From NCBI RefSeq assembly GCF_001625195.1, contig NC_054389.1, positions 9,296,520-9,360,519 on the forward strand: a DNA stretch of 64,000 bases, in the 5' to 3' direction. The notes beneath the pieces were generated by a model. That model saw nothing but the letters and a program-made list of their open reading frames with translations. It had not been told where the DNA came from and did no database searches. The DNA is from Drechmeria coniospora (Eukaryota > Ascomycota > Sordariomycetes > Hypocreales > Ophiocordycipitaceae). The first letter of the stretch is position 1. Each line of letters starts with the position of its first letter. Positions 55,012 through 64,000 of this stretch are shown piece by piece. The translations under genes were made by a program, and so were the position numbers.

Positions 55012-58000
55012 ATGGAGAGAACGAAGGGAAGGCTGAAGCTTGAAGATGACTCCCCAAATCTGCTGCAACGTGTCACCAGTGTGAAGAAAACCGCGGAAAA
55101 TAATCTCCACGAGCACGACGACTACACAAGCCCGGCGCAACGAGCCACTGCAGACAGGACGGGAACCAACGACAAGGTGAAGGGTGAAGACGACATCGAC
55201 CATGAAAGTGGAATGGGCAATACCACATACTCGAGTGAGCTTGAACGGGATATACTGGACGGACACGAATCCTGGCCGGCCATGGGGGAAGGCGATTCTG
55301 ACCGTGGTTCGAGCTCGAGTGATGACGATTCGTACGCATGCGACGAAGATGAATCCTCCAGCCAGGATGATGGCGAGGGCGAGTCCAGCCGAGGCAAGAA
55401 GAAAGGTACGAAAGGGAAGATGGGAAAACTGCCAAGATGTCACCCCAAGACGGCGCGGGAATACATGGCTCGGAAGCATGAGGTAGAGGATGCCAGAGAA
55501 AGAAAACAACGCACGTGGCATAAAAGAAAAAGAGCGAAAGAGAATGAAAGGGGCGGGAAGAAGAGGGTTGTCGGAGGAGATGCCGCAATGGCGCACATGG
55601 CTCGTCAAAAGAATACGCCGCGGCCTTGCGGCGACTCGGATGACGAACCTTCCGAGGAAGATGGCATGCCTCCGGCGCCGATAGAGGCCTCAACAAAGGC
55701 GTTGCAGTTACGATTGATGAAGAAAAGAATGCCCCGAGGGGCAGACACGCGACGATCCTCCACTCAAGAGGCAGATCTTAACGAAGCCACAGTTGTTTTC
55801 GGGCATAGGAAGATCGAGGCCCGTGATGGGAAATGGAGGCACAAAAGTATGAGCTGCTACCTTGAAAGCTACCAACTCACTGCCGCATCTTGGATGGTTC
55901 AGCGCGAGCTGGGACGGTCGACGCCATACGGTGGACTTCTTGCCGACGAAATGGGCCTAGGAAAAACCGTCATGAGCTTGACTTGCATTGTCGGAAACCC
56001 GGCAGAGAAGGAAGACGTCAAGAAATACTCGCTAACTACGTTGGTCATCGTTCCCAACAAGTCCATCGCCTATCAATGGAAAAGCGAGGTGGAAACGCAC
56101 TGCAAACCACCATTCGACAGGGCCGCCGTATACAGCGCGATGGAACACGGCCAGGCTGGAGCATTGAAGAGGGTCAGAGTGTTGTACGCAAAATCAGTCC
56201 ACGACGGCTGCGTCCTGCCTTGCTTACCTTTCTTTTCACCAGGATCACGACGTATAATGAGCTGATGAACCATTACCCATCAAAGAGGCTTCTCGCGGAG
56301 CTGAAAGCCAAATACGACACCGACAATGTATCGTACAATAGGGCGGTTGACGGGCAAACCAAGTTCTTGTTCAAGACGAAGTGGTATAGAGTCATGCTGG
56401 ACGAAGGCCACAAGATCAAGAGCATTCAGAGCAGAAGTAAGTCACGAAACGAGCGAGGCAATGGCAATAAGGCGGCATACGAGACTAACGGACCTCGGTC
56501 CGTATTACAGGCACCATGCTCTGCTGCATGCTCGTCAGCAAGTACCGGTGGGTGTTGACAGGCACGCCACTGGCGAACTCGGTTCTTGGTGAGTTGGACT
56601 TTGCGCAACCATTGTCCAAAGCAATTGAGAGTCTGATGACGAAGCAGAATTTTTTCCATATTTCAAGTTTATCGGTTGCGAATTCACTGAGAGTCTCCAG
56701 AAGTTTCAAGCCAAGTATCTGGCCAACGTAAGAAGGACGACCGTTATTTTCGCGGTATCAAAAGACTCCAAGAACTAACCATTTAATGGTTCATCCATAG
56801 GGAAAGGCGAATGAGGATTTTGAACGACTTGTGGCCAAGGATATGTATCGCCGGTAGGAACCCGAGTCCGTTCGACGAGCCTGGCAACCTCTAACTGATC
56901 TGTGCAGCACAGCAAACGATACATTCATGGGATACAAACTTGGAGATAATTTAAAATCTCACCGTCACGATCTCTGGGTACAACTGTCAGACGAAGAGAC
57001 GTGCCTGGCTGAGTACGTGGTGCTCACACGTTGGCAAATTGTTCCGTTTGCTAACAGAGCATAGGCTCGTCGCCACTCATTTCCAAGAAAAAATAATCAA
57101 AGGGCACGAAGAACGAAAGCGGAAAAGGTTGGGGAAAGCAATTGGCGATGGCAATATTCTCGAGTATGACGTAGGACTCGAGCGTGAGACAGGACTCGAG
57201 CGTGAAGCGAGTGGCGAGACGGAAACTCGTCGGGATGACAAGAAGAACCATACGTACCTCATGATGGGAGTATTACGCCAAGCCGTTTCACACCCTTACA
57301 ACCTGGAAAAATTTCTTCGGACTCGCGCGACGGCGGAAGAGATCTGTCGACTTCGGGCCAAACTTGGCCAGTTTGCTGGTCGTCGATTGATCCTAGAGCA
57401 GATGAAGGACGGCGACGATGGCAATCTTGAGAGATACAAATCGGGGATTGAATTTCTGCGTACGAAAAAGGAGGCAGCGTTTGGCGGCAAGTTTACGTGG
57501 GACGATGTGCTGGCGATGCTCGAGGAGGAATCAGGTCTGAAAGATGTCACGTGCAGCAATTGCAAGACGAAGCCGCCATTGAGGCCCGTCCAACTAGAAA
57601 CGGTTCGTGGAAATTGCTCCCCTCATTCGAGACTGATATTGGATTAACATGACCGCAGTGCGGTCATTACTTGTGCGCCAACTGCCATCTCGGTCTGATG
57701 CACCCCGCCCTTTTGCCTTGGGGTCCGAGGAGCCAGGCGAGCAGCAACAATAAGGTAGGCGATCGATGCCGTCCAAAGCGCATAGTGTTGATTCTGCATG
57801 GCTCACCTTCCACCAGGTCACGCAGGATGTGAAGTGTCGAGAGCCTGGATGCACCTCCTCGGCAAACATTTGCTCTTTCAAGGCATCGCAAACGCTCGCC
57901 GATATAATCCACCGTGCGAAGTCGGACAGGTTTCAGGAGCCTGGCAGAGACTCCAACAATGTCCATCTGTACCGTTCAGACGACGAGAATGGGTGCTTCA

Positions 58001-58739
58001 TCGCAAGCGCGAGACACGACTACCCGCTGTTGCCGAGCACGAAGCTCACGGCAGCCATGGTTGTGATTGCCGCTTGGCTGCATGACAGCCCCGAAGACAA
58101 GATCATAGGTAATTCAGCCATGGCAGGCAGATCAACGGAAAAAAGTTTGCTGACAGGCGTCACTAGTCTTTGTGCAGTTCATCATGACGGGAAAGGTGTT
58201 GGGGCGCATGCTCGAAATGGCTGGGCTGCAACATAGCTTTCTGTACTACCTCGGACGAATGTCGCCGGAGCAGAAGAGCAAGTCGTTGGCCGACTTCAAG
58301 AATGACGACGGCAAGAAGATTTTGGTACGTTTCCATGGATGGGTACTTTTGTCGCGGCTACATGACGGCTAAGCAGCTGCAGATCGCGTCAATGCAAGGC
58401 GGAGGTCAAGGGTTGAACCTGACCATGGCCAATCGAGTCATTCTCGTCGATCCATGGTGGAACAGCGCGGCCGAGGAACAAGCGTTTTGTCGAGTGAAGA
58501 GAAAGGGGCAGAAGAAGGGGTCGCATTTCGTCCGAATCCTCGTCTCGTCGAGCATCGACACCGACATGTCGAGTTTGCAGAGGGTCAAGTCCGAGGAGAT
58601 TGACAATATTTTGCAGGACAATTTTCAAAAACCCTCGTTCTCGCAGGACGAGGAACTGCATTGCATGTTTTCGAAGAGCAGGCTGTGGAAGCAGAAGGCG
58701 AAGGATTCGGGCTGCGGCGAAAGCGAAGCCGCCAACTAA
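55012..58739 (+). CDS. SNF2-family ATPase with RING finger (Rad5/Rad16-like)
   Basis: Eleven exons, each junction in frame: 55012-56183, 56243-56436, 56511-56588, 56648-56727, 56801-56853, 56908-57012, 57065-57602, 57659-57754, 57817-58108, 58167-58324, 58383-58739; 1040 aa. The first 270 residues are acidic and basic low-complexity. The ATPase starts with YQLTAASWMV and Walker A LADEMGLGKT (about 309-318). The second motif is MLDEGHKIKS, with DEGH in place of DEAH, then KYRWVLTGTPLANSVLEFF. A RING-type zinc module follows, split by introns: CSNC, CGHYLCANC (741-749) and CREPGC. The C-terminal helicase lobe has GGGQGLNLTMANRVILVDPWWN and the arginine motif QAFCRVKRKGQ. Related proteins remodel chromatin or ubiquitinate PCNA in repair. 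Which of these applies cannot be told, and orthology to RAD5 itself is doubtful. Confidence 0.88.
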
Positions 58740-58847
58740 TGTACATGGTCGGCACAGTTCGTCCGAGCTAGGCTAGGTTCAAATCGGCACAGACGAAGGA
58801 GATGCGATGCGACGGGTAATGGAAATGGAAGACTCCGATGACCAATG

Positions 58848-59729
58848 CTACCGCCTCGATTCCATCCCCTTGACCCATGGCTCGTGCGGTCGATGGGACT
58901 CGATCGCCGGCAGCTCCGCCACGACAGGACAGGCAGAGATGACGGCCGGGGTGCCCTGGCAGCTGGCGAGACCTGGAGGGGCGTTCTGTTGGTAGTTGGC
59001 GTACGAAGGCGTTCCCGGCGAGCTCAAGTCGACGCGGCTCAGGGGTGACGGCTGTGCGACGTCGCGACAAGGAGAGTCCGAGACACAGCCGACGGCGCCG
59101 TTGCTGCCGTCATCGCCGCCACCCTTGGCGTCGTGGGCACGCCCTTCGCTCGTCTTCCTTGTGCGACGCCGTCTTCTGAAGGAGATGAAGAGGAAGAGGG
59201 CGCAGAGGAGGAGTGTGCAGGCGACGCTGGCGATGGCGATGCCGGCGACGGCTCCTTTCGAAAGCCCCCCCTCGGCGGCGGCGGCGGCGGCGGGCTTGGC
59301 GGCTTCAGAGGTTTGGGTGGCGGACACGAGAGAGGTCGAGGAGGGCGCATCGGAAGGGGAACCGGCTAGGAAGGCGGCTGCGTTAGCGGGCGTGTCGCTC
59401 AACCTCGCGGGCCGGACCGAGTCGGTATCGCAGCCCGTGCTGGTGAGACAGGCGTTGATGGCGCAGCAGCCGACAAAGGGCGGCGTCGCGGCCGCGCACG
59501 TGTACCAGTCCGTTCCATTTTCAAAGCTCAGGCAGCTCTGCGAGGGGATCTTATCGTAGGCCGACGCCGAGAACGAGGCCGGCTCGAGGTTCTTTGCTGG
59601 GCAGCCACCGTCTCTGGTTGCGCAGGGATCAATGGTGCAACAGCCAAGGAACCGGGTCGGCTTGTTGCGGCAGACGTAGAAGCTGCCTTTTCCGGGACAG
59701 GAGGCCCCTAGTCGTTCCTCGATTGACAT
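58848..59729 (-). CDS. Single-pass membrane protein with two cysteine modules
   Basis: 293 aa from the ATG of MSIEERLGASCPGKG; the open frame extends further upstream but the cysteine domain begins here. Residues 11-43 and 66-100 are two copies of one module: C, then C, then x9-CC-x4-C, ending GC (KPTRFLGCCTIDPC and TPPFVGCCAINAC). A Ser/Ala-rich linker leads to one transmembrane helix (about 159-184) followed at once by RRRRR, so the modules face outside. The cytoplasmic tail of about 105 residues is Ser/Pro-rich and ends at VKGMESRR. There is no cleavable signal peptide. I recall similar GCC-x2-x-PC membrane proteins in other Sordariomycetes, with no assigned function; a surface sensor is conceivable. 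The stop is 108 nt from the convergent SNF2 gene. Confidence 0.75.
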   Translation of the reverse strand: MSIEERLGASCPGKGSFYVCRNKPTRFLGCCTIDPCATRDGGCPAKNLEPASFSASAYDKIPSQSCLSFENGTDWYTCAAATPPFVGCCAINACLTSTGCDTDSVRPARLSDTPANAAAFLAGSPSDAPSSTSLVSATQTSEAAKPAAAAAAEGGLSKGAVAGIAIASVACTLLLCALFLFISFRRRRRTRKTSEGRAHDAKGGGDDGSNGAVGCVSDSPCRDVAQPSPLSRVDLSSPGTPSYANYQQNAPPGLASCQGTPAVISACPVVAELPAIESHRPHEPWVKGMESRR

Positions 59730-60325
59730 TCTGCAATGTTTGTCGGTCGGATCTGCCTCGCTCGCTGGCTGGCTGGATGGATGGATCGTGTCCTCGTCGG
59801 CTGGCGGCGTGTAGCAGAAGAGGGGAATCGAAGGCGGCAGAAGGCGGCAGAAGGCGGCAGACGTCAGCAGGCGAAAGAAGGCGGTGAAGAGGCGGGTTGC
59901 CAAATGGGAAGAAGACGACGACGGTCGAATCGATGCGTGGGGGAGACGACAAGCTACGACGGATATGTGGCCCAGAGCCTTGGCCATCTTCCTTTGTTTA
60001 TGGCACCGTTGCTCTGCTGCCGTTGGCCGTACCGCCGAGCACGTTGCGTACCGTGGTCGGTGGACCATGGTCAGTGTGTTACCGGCTGAGCTGTTGTTTG
60101 TTAATCGTCCGGCAGCATGGACGCCATCACACGAGCATGGTGGTTGCATGAGCATCAGACACGAGCATCGGGCACGATCATCGGGCTCAAGCATCAGGCA
60201 TGGTCATCAGGTACGAAGAGACAGGGAATGGCGCGTGCTTCGGTAATATTCATGGGATTGTTCTTGCCGTCTGCCAACGTATGCAGAAAGAAAGAGTCAA
60301 AAAACCGAATCTCCCGTCGTTGTCC
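59730..60325. other. Intergenic with a 10-bp tandem repeat
   Basis: 596 nt upstream of the cysteine-module gene. Contains AAGGCGGCAG three times (59831-59860) and CATGAGCATCAG-type imperfect repeats at 60130-60210. No gene seen. Confidence 0.6.
59831..59860. repeat. Perfect 10-bp tandem repeat, three copies
   Basis: AAGGCGGCAG occurs three times head to tail. Compare GCGGCGGCAG three times at 4261-4290. Confidence 0.9.
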
Positions 60326-62629
60326 CTAGATAGTAGTTTTAACAGTAGGTGCCATTAGCTCCAAAGCATGCTGCATGCCGGTCAACATGGCCTTTATTAC
60401 GGCTCGTGTGGCCACAGAAGCCGAAATTTGATCAACCAACTTTTGCAGCTCTTGATTGTCGAGGTGACCATTGTCCCGCCTGCCGATGCTACGTCGACGC
60501 TTCTCTGCCAACACTTCAGTTTTCACGCGAGTTGATTGATACTTGACACCCTGCAGCACGCCTGCTGCTTCACCAGATGCCGGCTGAGCCAAACTTTCAC
60601 CTACCGTCTGCGACCCTAAGTTTCCACTTGCTACTGGTAGTTTTTCTAGTTGCTCGATGAGTACGCTGCAAACGCGCTTGGCTTCTTCGGTCGCCTCCTC
60701 GAACGCCTGATTCACCAAGCCACTGGAGGCCTGACGGTTGAGGACGCGCTCTACTTTACCAGTATCGACTTTCTGGGAATTTGCAGCTACCTGGCTTGTG
60801 TCCTCGGCGTTGGCCTTGGCTGTAGTGCCCGACGCTGCATTATCCACGGTTTGAATATTGTTGGCTGCTTTGCTTCCAAGGCCACCAGCAATAGCAACCT
60901 TACCACCAACAGCGGCAGCTGCTATTCCTGTGCCCGCTACAGCGACCGCTGTATCGGCATTATGCCAGTTATCATATATCCAATCTGCCACAGTTGAAAG
61001 TGCCTCCTCTTCCCATTTGTTGCGGTTTGGGTTGTTCTGGATCTTCCGTGCCTCCTCTATTGCGGCAGTCTTTTTCTTTTCTTCCTCCGAAATATCCTCT
61101 AGTACCTGGTCTATTTCCTGGTCTGCTTCTTTTTCCTTGCTTTCTGTTATCTGTTTCGTTTTCTGCTCCATTTTTGCCCTTTCCTGGTTCTTTGCCTCTA
61201 GTCCCAAGAGTGAGTTCTTGGCAGAATCTATCATTTCAAGGAGGTCCTTATAGTAGGGCGTTTGGAGAATTATTAATTCGTCAAGTAAGTGTAGATCCCG
61301 TTCCATTGCTTCCAATTTCCTCTCCTGTCGTATTCCTAGCCATATTTCGGGCTTTATCGCCTCAAACTCGGCCGATTTTTCCCCCCTGTTCTTTGCGATT
61401 CTAATTTCTGATTGTCGGTTTTCATTTGCTTTTAGCGTTATTCGCAACCTTTTTGCTATATCTTCCATTGCATTAGTAGCCTCCTTTAACTCTTTTATAA
61501 GTTTATCATCCAATGGAACGCTTGCTGCTGTATTTCTGCAATGGGTTTGAACCTTCCGGTTGAGTTGGGTAGCCTCAATTAAGAAAGCTTTTGCTTGGAG
61601 AGCAGCGACCACATTCGAGTAGTGGAAATATGTCCTCCAAGGCTGGTTAAATGTAGAATGAGGGAGAGAGCCAGAATATCGGATAATATGGCCAATCTTG
61701 GCTGTATATACCTTGATGAATGATAATCCATTCCGAGCCTTTGTTAACGATCTTTGCATTGCTGCCAAGTCGCCTGCTCTTTCAGCCTCTACTGCTTCCT
61801 TTCTAGCGAAATCATCGATAACACGTCGGGCATCATCGATTACATCAGTCGCAATAGTAGCATCTGCAGGTGCTAGAACTAACGGCCACTCTTTCCGCCA
61901 TCCGACAGCTTCTGCAATCGTATCCATATACGCATGAGCCTCTTTGTCGCACTCTAGTTCGCTAGAAAACCGCGATTGGGTGCCTAATGCCGGATGGTCT
62001 AGCGGAAGACCGGCTAGGCGGGGACGCGCGTTACTGGAGTGGTGATGCTGATATTGTACGTCGTAGTTGTTATTATCGACAAAATTGATCTTCTCATCTT
62101 TACGAGTATCTCCACTCCGTAATTTGGCAAACTTCTTAATCTGGGCGTCCCAGACGCCTCCGAGCATAACTAGCCCCTGTAGGTTAAAGTTTTCAGTTTG
62201 AGGAATCGAACCTGTCAGTTCAATAGCATTTTCCGCTTTGTGGATGCAGAGCAGGGTTCCAGCGGCCTTGGTTCCTGCAATGCTAGCATATGCCATTCGA
62301 GCATCACGGATCGTATGATAAGCCGTAACATAGACGCTATTTTTATTTCCAAGCATATGTTGATACATGCTTGTCTCCTTTTTGCCCTCAGGTAGAACAC
62401 CTCCTTGGTTATGGATCATATCCATGGTCTGGGGAACAACGAGCCAAGCATATGGGTCGCTACGTATCGGAGCATGTTCGGAATGTGGCGTGGAGTCCTT
62501 ATCCGTTGGAAGCGGGGGAGAAGGTTTGGCGGGAAGATTGAACGTAACCTTCTCGTTAGGCGGAGCTGCTGCAGCAAGATTGGTCCATTGCAGGAACAGG
62601 AGCAGAAGGAAGGATGCGTAGGCGTACAT
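60326..62629 (-). CDS. Secreted heat-labile-enterotoxin-A-like protein, catalytic residues apparently lost
   Basis: A single exon of 767 aa with a signal peptide (1-22, FLLLLFLQWTNLAAAA). Residues 55-215 follow the layout of the enterotoxin A-chain ADP-ribosyltransferase family common in insect-associated fungi: a GG at 76-77, a SMYQH-type block, LGGV at 156-159 then AQI, NNNYD, and RPRLAGLPLDHPAL (202-215). However, by eye the position of the catalytic Arg is Trp62/Leu63, and the two catalytic Glu positions just ahead of LGGV read Leu150 and Gly152. A GWRKEWPLVLAP stretch, long charged coiled coil (about 395-540), small Ala/Gly-rich hydrophobic stretch (about 555-590) and basic EKRRRSIGRR site follow. 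Base composition is visibly AT-richer than neighbouring genes, suggesting a different origin. The family call is by memory of motif order; enzymatic activity is doubtful. Confidence 0.75.
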   Translation of the reverse strand: MYAYASFLLLLFLQWTNLAAAAPPNEKVTFNLPAKPSPPLPTDKDSTPHSEHAPIRSDPYAWLVVPQTMDMIHNQGGVLPEGKKETSMYQHMLGNKNSVYVTAYHTIRDARMAYASIAGTKAAGTLLCIHKAENAIELTGSIPQTENFNLQGLVMLGGVWDAQIKKFAKLRSGDTRKDEKINFVDNNNYDVQYQHHHSSNARPRLAGLPLDHPALGTQSRFSSELECDKEAHAYMDTIAEAVGWRKEWPLVLAPADATIATDVIDDARRVIDDFARKEAVEAERAGDLAAMQRSLTKARNGLSFIKVYTAKIGHIIRYSGSLPHSTFNQPWRTYFHYSNVVAALQAKAFLIEATQLNRKVQTHCRNTAASVPLDDKLIKELKEATNAMEDIAKRLRITLKANENRQSEIRIAKNRGEKSAEFEAIKPEIWLGIRQERKLEAMERDLHLLDELIILQTPYYKDLLEMIDSAKNSLLGLEAKNQERAKMEQKTKQITESKEKEADQEIDQVLEDISEEEKKKTAAIEEARKIQNNPNRNKWEEEALSTVADWIYDNWHNADTAVAVAGTGIAAAAVGGKVAIAGGLGSKAANNIQTVDNAASGTTAKANAEDTSQVAANSQKVDTGKVERVLNRQASSGLVNQAFEEATEEAKRVCSVLIEQLEKLPVASGNLGSQTVGESLAQPASGEAAGVLQGVKYQSTRVKTEVLAEKRRRSIGRRDNGHLDNQELQKLVDQISASVATRAVIKAMLTGMQHALELMAPTVKTTI

Positions 62630-62859
62630 GGCGGGCGCTCGAAGGTTGAGGATCGGCTAGGCCGGCCTGCCTTAGATGCGGATAGAGATATAGCGGAAAA
62701 GGAGCGACTGTAGCGCTGCAAACAGGAAACTTTGGTCGGGTATGGCTTTGTGTTCAAAGCTGGTCAAGGCATCCTATTTGTATCCGATATTTCTTACCCA
62801 GTCATCCGTTAAGCTCTATCAAAAGGAGTCCTCGGCCTACACTTGTACTTACAACCAGG

Positions 62860-63240
62860 TGCAAGCACACCTAACTACATGTACATGTAAGTGCTTGTAC
62901 AAGCGGGTGCTTGCAGGAAAATACACTTTAGTAAGTACTACGGAGTAGTTATATGTAGATGCAAACCTAACAGACGACATGCGGATTCTTTTGGGCCAGG
63001 ATACTTGTACATGTACTCCGTACAATATTTTTGTTTCAAAACGATTACGTACAAGCCAAATCAGATGAGAGAGAGCGTGGGATGCACCATTGGCGCAAAC
63101 CGCTGTAGTGTTCGAAGTGCTTTTTAACGTTGCTACATGTACTCCGATATGTCTGGATAATACTAGCTAAAGAATCCCTTGTGTCGTGCATGTGCTTACT
63201 CGCACTCGAGTAACTATAAGTACGTGTACTTATATCATAG
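62860..63240. repeat. GTAC-rich cluster
   Basis: CATGTACATGTAAGTGCTTGT, ACTACGGAGTAG, CTTGTACATGTACTCCGTAC and AAGTACGTGTACTTA words are scattered over about 380 nt, the same vocabulary as the other clusters. Confidence 0.7.
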
Positions 63241-63429
63241 CAAGCACCTAGTATCATCTGAAATATCGGCCCGGTGATACCAGATATATGTGAACGATTG
63301 CAATTTGTAGAGGCACTGTTGGAAGAATTACACAAAGACAAAAAACAGTTGGGCAAATGCACTGTTAGTTACAAGTTCAAAAAATCCGTTGGCAGCGAAA
63401 TACTTAAGTATATTACGATGTGTTATGGT

Positions 63430-63446
63430 CTCGGGCTACGCCCGAG
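63430..63446. repeat. Perfect short inverted repeat (hairpin)
   Basis: CTCGGGC, a three-base TAC loop, then GCCCGAG: a perfect 7-bp stem that is GC-rich within AT-rich surroundings. There is no T run after it. Confidence 0.8.
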
Positions 63447-64000
63447 TAGAAGCAATTAGGCCAGCCGGAAGTATTGGGGGGCCAGACCACAATGGAGACT
63501 CATAGGTGTGGATAATTGACTAGGAAGGCTGCTCCCTGTGTCTCGAGTATTAATCGTTGGCTGTTAATTAGGGGGAGGGGCGTACAAGCCTATTACTTAA
63601 CATATAGTGCGTCGAGTCCTCCGTACTTCTTTGAAGTGGAGTAATATCATTAGTTGACCATGGTTGACTTAAACCACATCCCGACATATAGCGGGGGGGC
63701 AAAAGTGTCGATTCACTTTGTAGTGGTAGCGCTACCAAAACTGAATCGTTTCTTTTGTCTAGTGACTGTACATGCACAAAGTACAGAGCATGTTATGTAA
63801 GTACTGTAGTATGCTGTACTTACAACCAGTTGTATACATGAACGTGTGCGTATAGATGTAACGGCAACTGGGCAAACCCACTACTCATGGCACCATCGCA
63901 CAGTGGTGTGCATGTACAGTGCGCTAAGTACGTACCTAGCATTGGAATCCCACCATATGAATTGCCTGGTGACAAGTTATCCCAAGAAGTATAGACTTAT

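Larger units (their letters stand above)
62630..64000. other. AT-richer end segment without a recognised gene
   Basis: 1.4 kb, lower in GC than the rest, with GTAC-rich patches (62860-63240 and about 63760-63840) and a small hairpin at 63430-63446. A 61-codon plus-strand frame at 63274-63459 has no family signal. Confidence 0.55.

Noticed and set aside
58770..58800. Possible tRNA B-box (GGTTCAAATC) near 58781
   Set aside because: The last bases do not fit, no A-box or cloverleaf can be drawn, and it lies between two gene ends.

Overview
The window comes from a filamentous ascomycete. Genes carry short introns (about 45-110 nt) with GT..AG ends and CTRAC-type branch points, coding DNA is GC-rich at third positions, and the gene set (DUF3405, group VII non-reducing PKS, ENA-type P-ATPase, Arb1, IPMK, Prp22, Clp1) is typical of Sordariomycetes, most likely Hypocreales. 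A KP4-like secreted protein and a heat-labile-enterotoxin-A-like secreted protein hint at an invertebrate-associated member of that order; this is inference, not proof.

Layout. 1-1.9 kb: 3' part of a DUF3405 gene. 3.0-3.5 kb: small secreted KP4-like protein. 4.8-21.9 kb: a probable secondary-metabolite locus with an eEF1B-gamma-like GST, a six-exon non-reducing polyketide synthase (SAT-KS-AT-PT-ACP-CMeT-TE, 2482 aa), a sulfotransferase-family P-loop protein, a group A FAD monooxygenase and a TDT-family transporter. 22-26 kb: gene-poor. 26.0-29.3 kb: ENA-type sodium/potassium P-ATPase. 29.3-32.3 kb: gene-poor and repeat-bearing. 32.3-33.9 kb: CLP1. 34.9-36.1 kb: a decayed APH-type phosphotransferase fragment and a small conserved protein. 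38.0-38.3 kb: a cysteine-rich secreted mini-protein. 38.6-39.9 kb: inositol polyphosphate multikinase. 42.1-43.7 kb: Arb1. 44.0-44.5 kb: Pmp3/Sna3-like protein. 46.1-49.7 kb: Prp22-like helicase. 49.9-52.8 kb: ankyrin protein. 55.0-58.7 kb: 11-exon SNF2/RING ATPase. 58.8-59.7 kb: cysteine-module membrane protein. 60.3-62.6 kb: enterotoxin-A-like protein in an AT-richer end segment.

How genes work together. The PKS should make a C-methylated orsellinate-type aromatic acid. The FAD monooxygenase is a candidate ring hydroxylase, the GST-like protein a detoxification or self-protection factor, and the TDT protein an exporter. The 32-59 kb half is mostly nuclear or RNA housekeeping (CLP1, Arb1, Prp22, SNF2/RING). 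Intergenic DNA between these genes is packed with GTAC-rich words, especially TACTCCGTA/TACGGAGTA.

Exon boundaries were worked out by hand from frame continuity, splice signals and remembered family conservation; no alignment or RNA data were available. No tRNA, rRNA, CRISPR array or intact transposon was recognised.
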